IMG/VR virus record: IMGVR_UViG_3300021963_000175
Location: 1-51,700 of that record
Reading direction: 5' to 3' (one strand)
Source of the DNA: a virus
Length of the DNA stretch: 51,700 nt
A program made the position numbers and the translations under genes. This document shows positions 37,167-44,131 of this stretch, one piece after another. The notes under the pieces were generated by a model that made no database searches, was not told the origin of the DNA, and saw only the letters and a list, made by a program, of their open reading frames with translations. How positions within the stretch are numbered: the stretch's first letter is position 1; each line of letters opens with the position of its first letter.

Positions 37167-38603
37167 TTAATATATTAATTTATGTTTAATTTTTTCTTTT
37201 TTTAAATCTTCAATTTTGATAAATTCTAAAGTAGGACGAGGTTCAAATTTTTCAAAACATTCATCCATGTGTTTAATTACATTATCTGACATAGCTTTAG
37301 CTGTCATCATAGATTCTTCACTTCTAACCCATTCCATACCTTTTAAACCTTTTTCTTCTCTTTCTTCAGGATTTAAATTATAAACATTTTCAATAGCTTT
37401 AGCTATATCTCTAAAATCACATCTATCATCCCAAATATAAGGTGTTGGTATTGAACCAACTAAAGACATATTATTAGGAAATACTGGTTCTACCCATTCA
37501 CCATGTTCTTTGTAAGTACCAAAATGATTTGAGCAAAACTCATCATCAAATTCCATCCATTTCCCATCACGAACAAATCTCATTTGATCCTGCATACCAC
37601 CAGTAACATTACCTATAATCATTGTTCCAGCCATCATACTTTCAGTTAATGATAATCCCCAACCTTCATTTGAAGAAATTAAACAAGTAACATCAGCTAT
37701 GTTATATAAATAATTTAATTGTTCAGTTGATAACATTTTATCATATATCATAACATTAACATAATCATCACAAATGTAATCATAAACTGCTTCTAAGTCT
37801 GTACCATTTTCATCTCTAACTTGAGTATGTAAAACCAAAATACATTCTTTAGATTTTTCAGGTCCAATATTATCACAAAATACTTTATAACCAGCTATTA
37901 AATCAGGAACTGATTTTCTTCTAATATTACGAGCATTATAAAAAACTACATACTTATATGTTTTATTACCAAATAATTCTTTTTTATATAATAATAAGTC
38001 TTTAAATTTTTCATGATTAGCATCAATTTTAAAGAATCGTTCATGATTAATACCATGAGGTACATAACCAATAACTTTATTTTTAGCTTTATCACCTAAA
38101 ACAAGTTTGTTAATATTAACAGTTTGTTTTGAAATACCCATTAAACAATCACATGATTCATAATATGATTCATTATATTTAGGTGCTGGGTAATTATCCC
38201 AAATGTTTAAATACATGATTGGAATTTTTTTCCTTATTTCATTTTCTATTTGAAATAACCAAACCCAATATCTAGGGTCAGTAAATAACAAAATAGCATC
38301 AATTTTTTCATGTTTAATAATTTGCCTAATTAAATCAGGATTACCATAACCACTAATAGGCATTACTTGAACATCAGCATCTTCAATCCCATTTAACTCA
38401 TTTGTAGCTGGAGATAAATCAAATCGTTGACCTTGTTCTGGGTGATTAATAGCACCTCCTAAATTAACCCAATTGTAATGATGAGCTGTTCCTATAACAA
38501 ACTCTTTACCCATTGTAGCGATTCCTGAATGTAATCTAATATCATCACATAATAGGAGAATACGTTTTCTCTGTTCTTTTGGAATATAACCTTGTTTACT
38601 CAT
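37167..38603 (-). CDS. GT4 glycosyltransferase
   Basis: The 478-residue protein has an N-terminal RILLLCDDIRLHSGIATMGK (GxA loop), VVFYNARNIRRKSVPDLIAG at the domain junction and the C-terminal ISSNEGWGLSLTESMMAGTM motif, where the acid pair EGWG...E holds the donor. It is the first glycosyltransferase of the operon in transcription order. It lies one base before the second GT4 gene and is probably cotranscribed with all genes down to 26039. Confidence 0.9.
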   Translation of the reverse strand: MSKQGYIPKEQRKRILLLCDDIRLHSGIATMGKEFVIGTAHHYNWVNLGGAINHPEQGQRFDLSPATNELNGIEDADVQVMPISGYGNPDLIRQIIKHEKIDAILLFTDPRYWVWLFQIENEIRKKIPIMYLNIWDNYPAPKYNESYYESCDCLMGISKQTVNINKLVLGDKAKNKVIGYVPHGINHERFFKIDANHEKFKDLLLYKKELFGNKTYKYVVFYNARNIRRKSVPDLIAGYKVFCDNIGPEKSKECILVLHTQVRDENGTDLEAVYDYICDDYVNVMIYDKMLSTEQLNYLYNIADVTCLISSNEGWGLSLTESMMAGTMIIGNVTGGMQDQMRFVRDGKWMEFDDEFCSNHFGTYKEHGEWVEPVFPNNMSLVGSIPTPYIWDDRCDFRDIAKAIENVYNLNPEEREEKGLKGMEWVRSEESMMTAKAMSDNVIKHMDECFEKFEPRPTLEFIKIEDLKKEKIKHKLIY

Positions 38604-38613
38604 AAATTTTTAA

Positions 38614-38802
38614 TTAAATACTTCCTGTGGGTTTTGTAAAAATTGTTAAATCTTTTCTAAACTTAACATCATTGACATATAAATGCATACAACGATCTAC
38701 TAATTTTTGAAGAGAAAATTTTGTTTTAACACATTCTACTTTAAAGTCGTTAAATAATTTTTCATCGACCTTGACAGATGTTAACTGTTGATTGTTTTTC
38801 AT
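38614..38802 (-). CDS. Ribbon-helix-helix-like small protein
   Basis: The 62-residue product begins MKNNQQLTSVKVDEKLFNDF, with a beta-strand then a helix, and KFSLQKLVDRCMHLYVND as the second helix. This is the order of Arc/MetJ-type DNA-binding proteins that act as dimers. It stands directly upstream of the glycosyltransferase operon, so it could regulate it. That link is inference; no operator is identified. Confidence 0.65.
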   Translation of the reverse strand: MKNNQQLTSVKVDEKLFNDFKVECVKTKFSLQKLVDRCMHLYVNDVKFRKDLTIFTKPTGSI

Positions 38803-38842
38803 AACTTATATCTACTTATGTACGTATATAAATATATAACTT

Positions 38843-39793
38843 TTAGCTAAAAAACTGCTTTTGTTCAATATTTTTGTTACAAAGGTTTGATAGATTGTTA
38901 TAAGGACACCAACGACAAGTATCTTTAGATACTATTTTTGGATAATCTTTTTGTACAAAAGTTCCATCACTATTAAAACATTCATCTAAAAATGATTGAA
39001 ATGAAGTATTAGCTTTTTTCATTTTAATTTTACCAGCGGCGGGTTTAAATTCTTGAACTCTACCAATAACAAAATCTTCACTATCCCATATTTTTCTTCT
39101 AACTACTAAAAATTCAACTTCAACTTTATCAATATCAATTTTATATAAGTCAGAAAAATATTGTTTATAAAGTAAAATTTGATTGATTTTAATATCATCT
39201 TTTTTTTCTTTAGCTGACCAACCTCTAGTAGATGTTTTAATATCAAATATATAATATCTATCATATTTTTCATCATACAAGATAAAATCAATAAAACCTT
39301 TCATATACATGTTTTGTTTATTAGGAATAGGTTCAATAATAGGTACTTCAATACCAATTAGTTTCCATTGTCTAATTCCTAAATACTTGGCTCTATTTTT
39401 CTTAAAATATGATAGAATAGCTATTCCATCCTCATAAAATTCTTTCATCTCACCTGGAGATGAGAAATGTGTTTTTTTATTTCTGTCTAGTTCAGATTTA
39501 TAATTTTCAGTAAATCTTTCTTTAAAGAATAATTCAATATCAAATTCATCAGCTTTTTTACCAGAAACATTATATATCATATCAATATATTTCTGCATTG
39601 CTTCATGCATTGATGTTCCAAATACTGTATGAATTGTAGGTGTATAAACTGCTTCACCTTTAACATAGTTTAAATACCATTGATAAGGACATTTTCTCCA
39701 AATTGAATACTGAGAATATGACACAGTTTTATCAATTGCATAATTTATCTCATGTAATTTTATTTTATTTACTGGATTTTTAAATTTAGCCAT
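38843..39793 (-). CDS. PD-(D/E)XK nuclease, RecB/Cas4-like with Fe-S cysteine set
   Basis: The 316-residue protein starts with YSQYSIWRKCPYQWYLNYVK near residue 26, followed by GTSMHEAMQKYID. The catalytic core reads MKGFIDFILYD (Asp) and YYIFDIKTSTRGW (D-x-K), and near the end CRWCPYNNLSNLC completes three further Cys. One N-terminal and three C-terminal cysteines around a RecB-type core is the pattern of AddB/Cas4 nucleases, which hold a 4Fe-4S cluster. It is probably a 5'- or end-processing exonuclease for phage recombination or DNA repair. It sits next to the clamp loader genes. Confidence 0.85.
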   Translation of the reverse strand: MAKFKNPVNKIKLHEINYAIDKTVSYSQYSIWRKCPYQWYLNYVKGEAVYTPTIHTVFGTSMHEAMQKYIDMIYNVSGKKADEFDIELFFKERFTENYKSELDRNKKTHFSSPGEMKEFYEDGIAILSYFKKNRAKYLGIRQWKLIGIEVPIIEPIPNKQNMYMKGFIDFILYDEKYDRYYIFDIKTSTRGWSAKEKKDDIKINQILLYKQYFSDLYKIDIDKVEVEFLVVRRKIWDSEDFVIGRVQEFKPAAGKIKMKKANTSFQSFLDECFNSDGTFVQKDYPKIVSKDTCRWCPYNNLSNLCNKNIEQKQFFS

Positions 39794-40047
39794 TATTTTT
39801 TTCCTTTTAACATTTGGATTGTTTTTTCCAAATATAAAGCTAAATCCATTGCTTCTTCTTTAGCATGTTGTAAATATTCTAATACTGATAAATCTGTCCT
39901 GTCTAATGTTTGACCATATTTTTCTTTACCCATTTGTGCTCTTTTAATATGTTCATCAATAACTGAGTCAACAATAGAGTCTGTTTTTATAATAGTACGA
40001 GATTCAATATCTCTTCTAACACCATAAATTTCACTATTTTTTGTCAT
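39793..40047 (-). CDS. MazG-like nucleotide pyrophosphohydrolase
   Basis: The start at 40047 (MTKNSEIYGVRRDIESRTII) is preferred; upstream codons overlap gp62 more heavily. The 84-residue protein contains RAQMGKEKYGQTL and EYLQHAKEEAMDLALYLEKT, the EExxD-type helix of all-alpha NTP pyrophosphatases. Such proteins clean or balance the nucleotide pool or act on alarmones in phages. Only the family-level assignment is made. It overlaps the clamp loader small subunit gene by 14 bases. Confidence 0.7.
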   Translation of the reverse strand: MTKNSEIYGVRRDIESRTIIKTDSIVDSVIDEHIKRAQMGKEKYGQTLDRTDLSVLEYLQHAKEEAMDLALYLEKTIQMLKGKK

Positions 40048-40438
40048 TTTTCTTTTTTTTATTATAACCGTAAATTTCATTTAATATAACATCAATTTCT
40101 TGTTTTTCCAAGATATTTAAATAATCTTTAATTTCACGGGTTGAACATTGAAAATATTTAGCTAATGTTTCAATTTGTTCTGTATCATATTTAAGATTTG
40201 ATTTTATATATTTACTCCAAGTTTTCTTTTTAGGTATAACATCTTTATAGAAATCATAAAGTTTATCATTAGGCATAGGATAAGTTTGAGCCATTCCAAC
40301 AATTGGAATATATTCTTTAGTCATACTTAAAACCCTATTAACTATAAAAGGATTAAAAGCAGACTGATCAGTTTCAGTAAAACTATCCCATTCACGCTTT
40401 TCAAACGTGATCATATTAACCCAGTCAAATACTGTCAT
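40034..40438 (-). CDS. Clamp loader small subunit (gp62-like)
   Basis: The 134-residue product begins MTVFDWVNMITFEKREWDSF and contains FNPFIVNRVLSM and PKKKTWSKYIKSN, followed by a helical tail with EYFQCSTREIKDYL-like heptads (KYFQCSTREIKDYL). This layout matches gp62 of T4-like phages, which joins four gp44 subunits to load the sliding clamp. The gp44-like gene is two genes upstream, which supports the call. It is shorter than T4 gp62 (187 residues), close to that of cyanophages. Confidence 0.8.
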   Translation of the reverse strand: MTVFDWVNMITFEKREWDSFTETDQSAFNPFIVNRVLSMTKEYIPIVGMAQTYPMPNDKLYDFYKDVIPKKKTWSKYIKSNLKYDTEQIETLAKYFQCSTREIKDYLNILEKQEIDVILNEIYGYNKKKKNDKK

Positions 40439-40668
40439 TAATCCTGTTTCTTTAACTCAGATGGAATAAATTCCTCATTTACATGTTGACATTTGCTACA
40501 AGAAAATACTGGAATTGGAATAATTCCATCTTGAGTTTGTCCAGTTAAAAACTTAGACACTTTACGTAACAACAATCCTTCTACAAAAACTGTGTTGCCA
40601 CATTCGTCACATGCTACAGGAATTGTTTTATCCAATGTAACATTTACATTTACTTGATTATTTTTCAT
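40438..40668 (-). CDS. Zinc-ribbon small protein between clamp loader genes
   Basis: The 76-residue product has CDEC (near residue 18) and CSKC (near residue 58), with GNTVFVEGLLLRKVSKFL between them. It looks like a beta-ribbon zinc protein. It shares one base with the gp62-like start codon (TAATG) and is likely part of the replication operon. No closer family is recognised. Confidence 0.7.
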   Translation of the reverse strand: MKNNQVNVNVTLDKTIPVACDECGNTVFVEGLLLRKVSKFLTGQTQDGIIPIPVFSCSKCQHVNEEFIPSELKKQD

Positions 40669-40858
40669 TTTTTGTTTGTTTATGTTCTTTCCAATCTAAA
40701 TAAAAACCAATTGCAACTAATAAATTCATTCCAACTGATGCCCATAATTCCATTATATCTTCATAAATATTCATTGTTAGATGAACATGACCTACCATCC
40801 AAAATGGAACTGATAAATTACTTGATACCCATCTAATAAAATACATTATAAAGGTCAT
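40658..40858 (-). CDS. Small membrane protein
   Basis: The 66-residue product has two hydrophobic regions (MTFIMYFIRWVSSNLSVPFW and ELWASVGMNLLVAIGFYLDW) and a Lys-rich tail. It overlaps the gp44-like gene by four bases (ATGA) and the zinc-ribbon gene by 11 bases. Its place in the replication operon is unexplained. Confidence 0.6.
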   Translation of the reverse strand: MTFIMYFIRWVSSNLSVPFWMVGHVHLTMNIYEDIMELWASVGMNLLVAIGFYLDWKEHKQTKNEK

Positions 40859-41736
40859 GATAATAATTTAGCAACAGTTGACATAAAATTAATTTCTTTA
40901 TCTACAGCTGATATAGCCTGATATTGACCTTCAGCAATTATAATTATATCAGAAGCTGCTTTTGTATTATCATAAAGTGCTCTATATAACTCAGTAAAAT
41001 CTCTTAAATTAGAATCAGCTATAATTTGTCTAATTTTAGTAAATGAGTCTTTAGAGCGTTTATTTAATTCATCAATAATTTCTTTTGATGGGTTTGCTTT
41101 TTGTAAATTACCATCTGTAATAGAGTTATTCTTAACTGATGACTGAAGTGAATTAATAATTCTCCTAATATCAGGGTAAAAATTACTTATATATTTAGCA
41201 ACATCTTCTTTAATATAAGATATATTTTCTTGATCAAGAATGTTAATTACATGTTTATATATTTGTGGTTTAGATGGTGTTTCTAAACGGTATAAAGCGA
41301 GTCTAGATTGAAGTGGCTCAATTATACGTTCAATATAATTACATGTGAATATAAACCTTGTATTGAGTGAAAATGTCTCAATTACATTACGTAATGCGGC
41401 TTGAGCATTAATAGTTAAGAAATCAGCTTCATCTAATACTACAATCTTAATAGGTTGAAATGAAGCAGCTGAGGCATATGTTTTTATTTTTTCTCTAATT
41501 GTATCAATACCATTTTCATCTGAACAATTAATATAAATAAAATCACATTTTAAATTAACAGTTAATAACTTAGCAGCTGTTGTTTTACCAACCCCAGCTG
41601 TTCCATATAGTAATAAGTTAGGAAAGTCATTTTTTTCTATCCATTCTTTAACTCCAGCTATAAAATCATCATTGCCTAAATAAGTATCTAAAACAGTTGG
41701 TCTATATTTTTCAACCCAAAGTGAATGTTTTTTCAT
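40855..41736 (-). CDS. Clamp loader large subunit (gp44-like AAA+ ATPase)
   Basis: The 293-residue protein starts LWVEKYRPTVLDTYLGNDDF, typical of the RFC/gp44 family, and has Walker A GTAGVGKTT at residues 45-53, the Walker B LDEAD at 101-105 and an SRC-like EPLQSRLALYRLE. It loads the sliding clamp that tethers the phage polymerase and, in T4, supports late transcription. It is slightly shorter than T4 gp44 (319 residues). Together with gp62 this indicates a T4-type replisome, although no clamp (gp45) is in the window. Confidence 0.92.
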   Translation of the reverse strand: MKKHSLWVEKYRPTVLDTYLGNDDFIAGVKEWIEKNDFPNLLLYGTAGVGKTTAAKLLTVNLKCDFIYINCSDENGIDTIREKIKTYASAASFQPIKIVVLDEADFLTINAQAALRNVIETFSLNTRFIFTCNYIERIIEPLQSRLALYRLETPSKPQIYKHVINILDQENISYIKEDVAKYISNFYPDIRRIINSLQSSVKNNSITDGNLQKANPSKEIIDELNKRSKDSFTKIRQIIADSNLRDFTELYRALYDNTKAASDIIIIAEGQYQAISAVDKEINFMSTVAKLLS

Positions 41737-41738
41737 AA

Positions 41739-42197
41739 TTAAAATATAATAAATAAAATAGCAATAGCAAAACCTATTATTGATGAAATTAAAACAATAT
41801 TTTTAATATTATTTGAGGTATTTAAACTATCATATGATGGATATTTACTAGGTGAATAACCTAGTTCTATTAATTGTTTATCAAGCTTATCAATTTCAGT
41901 AGCCCAATATTCATAATTTCTTTTACTTTGTTTTTTGTTTAATTCTCTATCAAAAGTATTAACAATAACTTGTTCTTTCATTAATTTAATACAAATATCT
42001 CTTTCACGATTTAAATCTTCAATTTGTTCTTTTCTTTTATAAATAAGATCAAATTTCTTATAAATTTCATTTTTAGATACATTTTTCCACTCTGGATAAG
42101 TGGTACGAACTAATGTTTCAAATTTCTCAAAGTAATAAGAACGATTTTGGTGATGAGTAGCTAACTCAATCATTTCCTTTGTTAATTTTAACTTCAT
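41739..42197 (-). CDS. Tail-anchored coiled-coil protein
   Basis: The 152-residue product is charged and helical with coiled-coil character (residues about 45-110, ERDICIKLMKEQVIVNTFDR) and ends with a single hydrophobic span (IKNIVLISSIIGFAIAILFI). This C-terminal TM with a cytoplasmic coiled coil is a tail anchor. It starts 17 nt after the tRNA at 42215 in the transcript. Function unknown. Confidence 0.65.
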   Translation of the reverse strand: MKLKLTKEMIELATHHQNRSYYFEKFETLVRTTYPEWKNVSKNEIYKKFDLIYKRKEQIEDLNRERDICIKLMKEQVIVNTFDRELNKKQSKRNYEYWATEIDKLDKQLIELGYSPSKYPSYDSLNTSNNIKNIVLISSIIGFAIAILFIIF

Positions 42198-42214
42198 ATA
42201 AACCTTTATTTTAG

Positions 42215-42288
42215 TGGACCCTGTAGGGTTTGAACCTACGACCCCCAGATTATGAGTCTGACGCTCTGACCAACTGAGCTAAGGGTCC
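42215..42288 (-). tRNA. tRNA with CAT anticodon (Met or Ile2)
   Basis: The 74-nt sequence has acceptor GGACCCT/AGGGTCC, D-arm AGCTCAGTTGGTCAGAGC, anticodon stem TCAGA/TCTGG with loop CTCATAA, and T arm GTAGG-TTCAAAC-CCTAC. The anticodon CAT could be elongator Met or Ile2, which is lysidine-modified and reads AUA; the GGACCCTTAGCTCAG start resembles Ile2. AUA would be useful in an AT-rich genome. CCA is not encoded. Confidence 0.9.
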
Positions 42289-42498
42289 ATAAATCAAATA
42301 AGGAAAAATTAAATTTTCACTGAAAAGGTTTAAGATTTAAGTTTTCCAATTTTAAGCTTTCACGTTTAAATTTTAAGGCGAGCTATCAAAATCAAAATCT
42401 TAGTATCATGTTCATGAAGTAAAGCGATATGTGGTCGCCATTGTCCTAAATTAAAAATTTAATCTAGGTGCTACTAGCTTAATCTTCCCTTTATTTGA
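42289..42498 (-). other. Non-coding gap of about 210 nt
   Basis: No convincing gene is seen; the longest frame starts MATTYRFTS and stops at once. The minus strand has GGCGA and TCGCC arms about 60 nt apart and a ATGAACAT hairpin between, so a structured RNA or processing spacer is possible. It lies upstream of the tRNA with CAT anticodon, and this spacer might feed tRNA processing. Confidence 0.4.
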
Positions 42499-42927
42499 TT
42501 ATATCTTTGTTAAAGCATTAAATGCTTCAATTTCTTCTTGAAGGGCGTCAATTTTTTCTTCCCAATTACTTATTACTTGATCTTTTTGAATTTGATCCAT
42601 CCAACATGAATATTCACTTTTTTCTTCACTATAGCCTCTTCTAAATAATCCTTTTTTAGTATCAACTTTTTTCATACGTGAAACTAAATTTTTAAGTTCT
42701 CCTAGTTCAAAAATTTTATGAGCAATTGGTTGGTTAGCAATTTGAATTTTAGTTTTCAAATTAACTAATTCTTGAGTAGTTGATAACCAACTATTATACA
42801 TTATTTGTGGATCATATGTTTGTTCTTGATCTGTTTCAAATGAGTTACTATTAGAAAAACGAGAGTAAAACTCATCAGCTTTTTTAATTAACTTTTTCTT
42901 TTGTTTGAGTGCTTTTGTCAAATTCAT
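42499..42927 (-). CDS. Coiled-coil protein, unknown
   Basis: The 142-residue product is helical and charged, with KALKQKKKLIKKADEFYSRF at the start and a C-terminal coiled coil (EEKIDALQEEIEAFNALTKI). No membrane segment is present. It follows a promoter and precedes the tRNA-bearing spacer. No family is recognised. Confidence 0.7.
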   Translation of the reverse strand: MNLTKALKQKKKLIKKADEFYSRFSNSNSFETDQEQTYDPQIMYNSWLSTTQELVNLKTKIQIANQPIAHKIFELGELKNLVSRMKKVDTKKGLFRRGYSEEKSEYSCWMDQIQKDQVISNWEEKIDALQEEIEAFNALTKI

Positions 42928-42932
42928 ATTTT

Positions 42933-42961
42933 TTCTTTTATAACAATATTAATATAATAAA
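42933..42961 (-). promoter_or_regulatory. Phage promoter-like motif, relaxed form
   Basis: The minus strand has TTTATTATATTAATATTGTT before the gene at 42927. Confidence 0.5.
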
Positions 42962-43017
42962 TCTTTTTTAGAGAGCCAAATTTTTTAAAAAAATAGTAGA
43001 TATTCTTTAACAGTTAA

Positions 43018-43335
43018 TTATCCTTTTATAACCTCCTTAGTTTTGTTAGATTGAAGTTTATCAATACGAGAGTCTATATATGATGTAATATCTCGTTTTT
43101 CTTCTTCAATTGATCTAAATATTTGTTCTTCAACACTACTCACTCGTTGATGAATTTCATTTGAGTTTTCTGATATAGATCGATGAATATGATCAAATTC
43201 TCTATACATAGAGTTTTCTAAATTCTCGACTTTTTTAGTCTGTTTGTAAATCTTAACTAAACCTAAAACTACTACTACAGCTACAGCCATACCAATAATT
43301 GTAAGCATACCTAAAATAAATGATGTAATTTCCAT
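43018..43335 (-). CDS. Membrane-anchored coiled-coil protein
   Basis: The 105-residue product has an N-terminal TM (residues about 5-24, SFILGMLTIIGMAVAVVVVL) and a long coiled-coil tail (NLENSMYREFDHIHRSISEN onward). AAGGAGA lies about 9 nt before the start, a clear Shine-Dalgarno. The topology is N-out with the coiled coil in the cytoplasm or periplasm, as in Rz-like or membrane scaffold proteins. Function unknown. Confidence 0.7.
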   Translation of the reverse strand: MEITSFILGMLTIIGMAVAVVVVLGLVKIYKQTKKVENLENSMYREFDHIHRSISENSNEIHQRVSSVEEQIFRSIEEEKRDITSYIDSRIDKLQSNKTKEVIKG

Positions 43336-43398
43336 AATTTTTTCTCCTTTTTAATTTTTAAATTGTTTTAAATAAGTCAAAGAACATCTACTATTTTG

Positions 43399-43472
43399 TG
43401 ATTCCGACAGGATTCGAACCTGTGACCTACAGCTTAGAAGGCTGTTGCTCTATCCAGCTGAGCTACAAAATC
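43399..43472 (-). tRNA. tRNA-Arg (TCT)
   Basis: The 74-nt sequence has acceptor GATTTTG/CGGAATC, anticodon stem ACAGC/GCTGT with loop CTTCTAA, and T arm CACAGG-TTCGAAT-CCTGT. The anticodon TCT reads AGA, the arginine codon most used by AT-rich phages. No CCA is encoded. Confidence 0.95.
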
Positions 43473-43478
43473 AATTTG

Positions 43479-43550
43479 TACTCGGTAGGGGAGTTGAACC
43501 CCTCTTACCAGGATGAAAACCTGGTGTCCTAACCGATAGACGAACCGAGC
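43479..43550 (-). tRNA. tRNA-Glu (TTC)
   Basis: The 72-nt sequence has acceptor GCTCGGT/ACCGAGT, anticodon stem CCAGG/CCTGG with loop TTTTCAT, and T arm GAGGGG-TTCAACT-CCCCT. It reads GAA. Confidence 0.95.
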
Positions 43551-43623
43551 AAGTTGTAGGATATCGCTTAACCTACGATGATTGTACCTTTCATCTTTTA
43601 CCCCATAAGGGATGATTTTTTTG

Positions 43624-43694
43624 TTACCCCTGATAGATTCGAACTACCATTAACTGGACCAAAACCAGTTGTCCTGCCGTTAGACGAAAGGGTA
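43624..43694 (-). tRNA. tRNA-Gln (TTG)
   Basis: The 71-nt sequence has acceptor TACCCTT/AGGGGTA (one G-U), anticodon stem ACTGG/CCAGT with loop TTTTGGT, and T arm GGTAG-TTCGAAT-CTATC. It reads CAA. Confidence 0.95.
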
Positions 43695-43699
43695 ATGTG

Positions 43700-43784
43700 C
43701 GGAAGATGTAGGATTCGAACCTACGGAACCTCTCGGTTCAACAGTTTTCAAGACTGCCGCGATCGACCACTCTGCCAATCTTCC
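43700..43784 (-). tRNA. tRNA-Ser (TGA)
   Basis: The 85-nt class II tRNA has acceptor GGAAGAT/ATCTTCC, anticodon stem GCAGT/ACTGT with loop CTTGAAA, a long variable arm and T arm GTAGG-TTCGAAT-CCTAC. It reads UCA. The discriminator is G, as usual for tRNA-Ser. Confidence 0.95.
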
Positions 43785-43789
43785 GTATA

Positions 43790-43856
43790 GTGGAGCGTCA
43801 CTTATTTCTAAGTTATCCACTTCGGTTACGTTATCTTTCGATAAGAGGCTTTACCG
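43790..43856 (-). ncRNA. Structured RNA with two GAAA-tetraloop hairpins
   Basis: On the minus strand two hairpins follow each other. One is CGGT...ACCG enclosing TTATC-GAAA-GATAA; the other is GTGGA...TCCAC enclosing ACTTA-GAAA-TAAGT. Each has an outer helix, an internal loop and an inner helix capped by the same GNRA tetraloop. The sequence lies between tRNA-Ser and the tRNA-like element and has no open frame. It could be a small regulatory RNA or a processing element; GNRA loops often dock into tertiary receptors. Confidence 0.5.
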
Positions 43857-43865
43857 AGCCCAAGG

Positions 43866-43991
43866 TAGTCAGGACAGGATTCAAACCTGTATACATGGAT
43901 ATGGTATCTACGGTGGATTACCCGCCTCACCTCACCACTTATCCTTGCGTCTACCACGTCAGGGAAACCCCTAACCTTCCGCCACCTGACT
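43866..43991 (-). ncRNA. tRNA-like RNA with expanded D and anticodon regions
   Basis: On the minus strand the ends pair as a 7-bp acceptor (AGTCAGG/CCTGACT) with discriminator A, and the T arm ACAGG-TTTGAAT-CCTGT is intact. The D-arm edges GCGGAA and GGTAGACGC match those of tRNA-Leu but are separated by about 20 extra nt, including AGGG/CCCT. A GGATA/TATCC stem in the anticodon position encloses 37 nt instead of seven, containing a GTGG/CCAC hairpin. It is thus either a degenerate tRNA or a tRNA-like RNA. The 126-nt total and non-canonical loop make normal decoding unlikely. Confidence 0.5.
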
Positions 43992-44037
43992 ATAAAAAAC
44001 CCTAGCAGTTTCTGTTGATCAGACAGTCTTACTAGGG
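43992..44037 (-). terminator. Terminator-like hairpin within the tRNA array
   Basis: On the minus strand CCCTAG/CTAGGG encloses an inner CTGT/ACAG helix and is followed by TTTTTT. It stands just before the tRNA-like element, so it may limit its transcription or serve as a processing hairpin. Confidence 0.65.
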
Positions 44038-44131
44038 ATGTCAATTTAGCTTATGCCTTGGGCTATTCACTTATTTGACAACAAGACCACAGCTAGTGAG
44101 CAGTTCTGATGGTATGCTTCGTGGTACTTTG
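44038..44131 (-). other. Non-coding hairpin-rich spacer
   Basis: The minus strand contains TGTCAA/TTGACA around a small GCC-CAA-GGC hairpin, and ACCAC/GTGGT with an inner AGCA/TGCT. No open frame of note. It fills the space between the initiator-like tRNA and the terminator-like hairpin. Confidence 0.45.

Noticed and set aside
43866-43991. Archaeal-type intron (bulge-helix-bulge) in the tRNA-like element
   Set aside because: The position after base 37 would require a T at position 33 and a plausible anticodon; the 37-nt loop offers none, and such introns are not expected in a bacterial virus.
43578-44005. Short plus-strand frames over the tRNA array
   Set aside because: They are translations of the complement of tRNA genes and hairpins, with no ribosome site.
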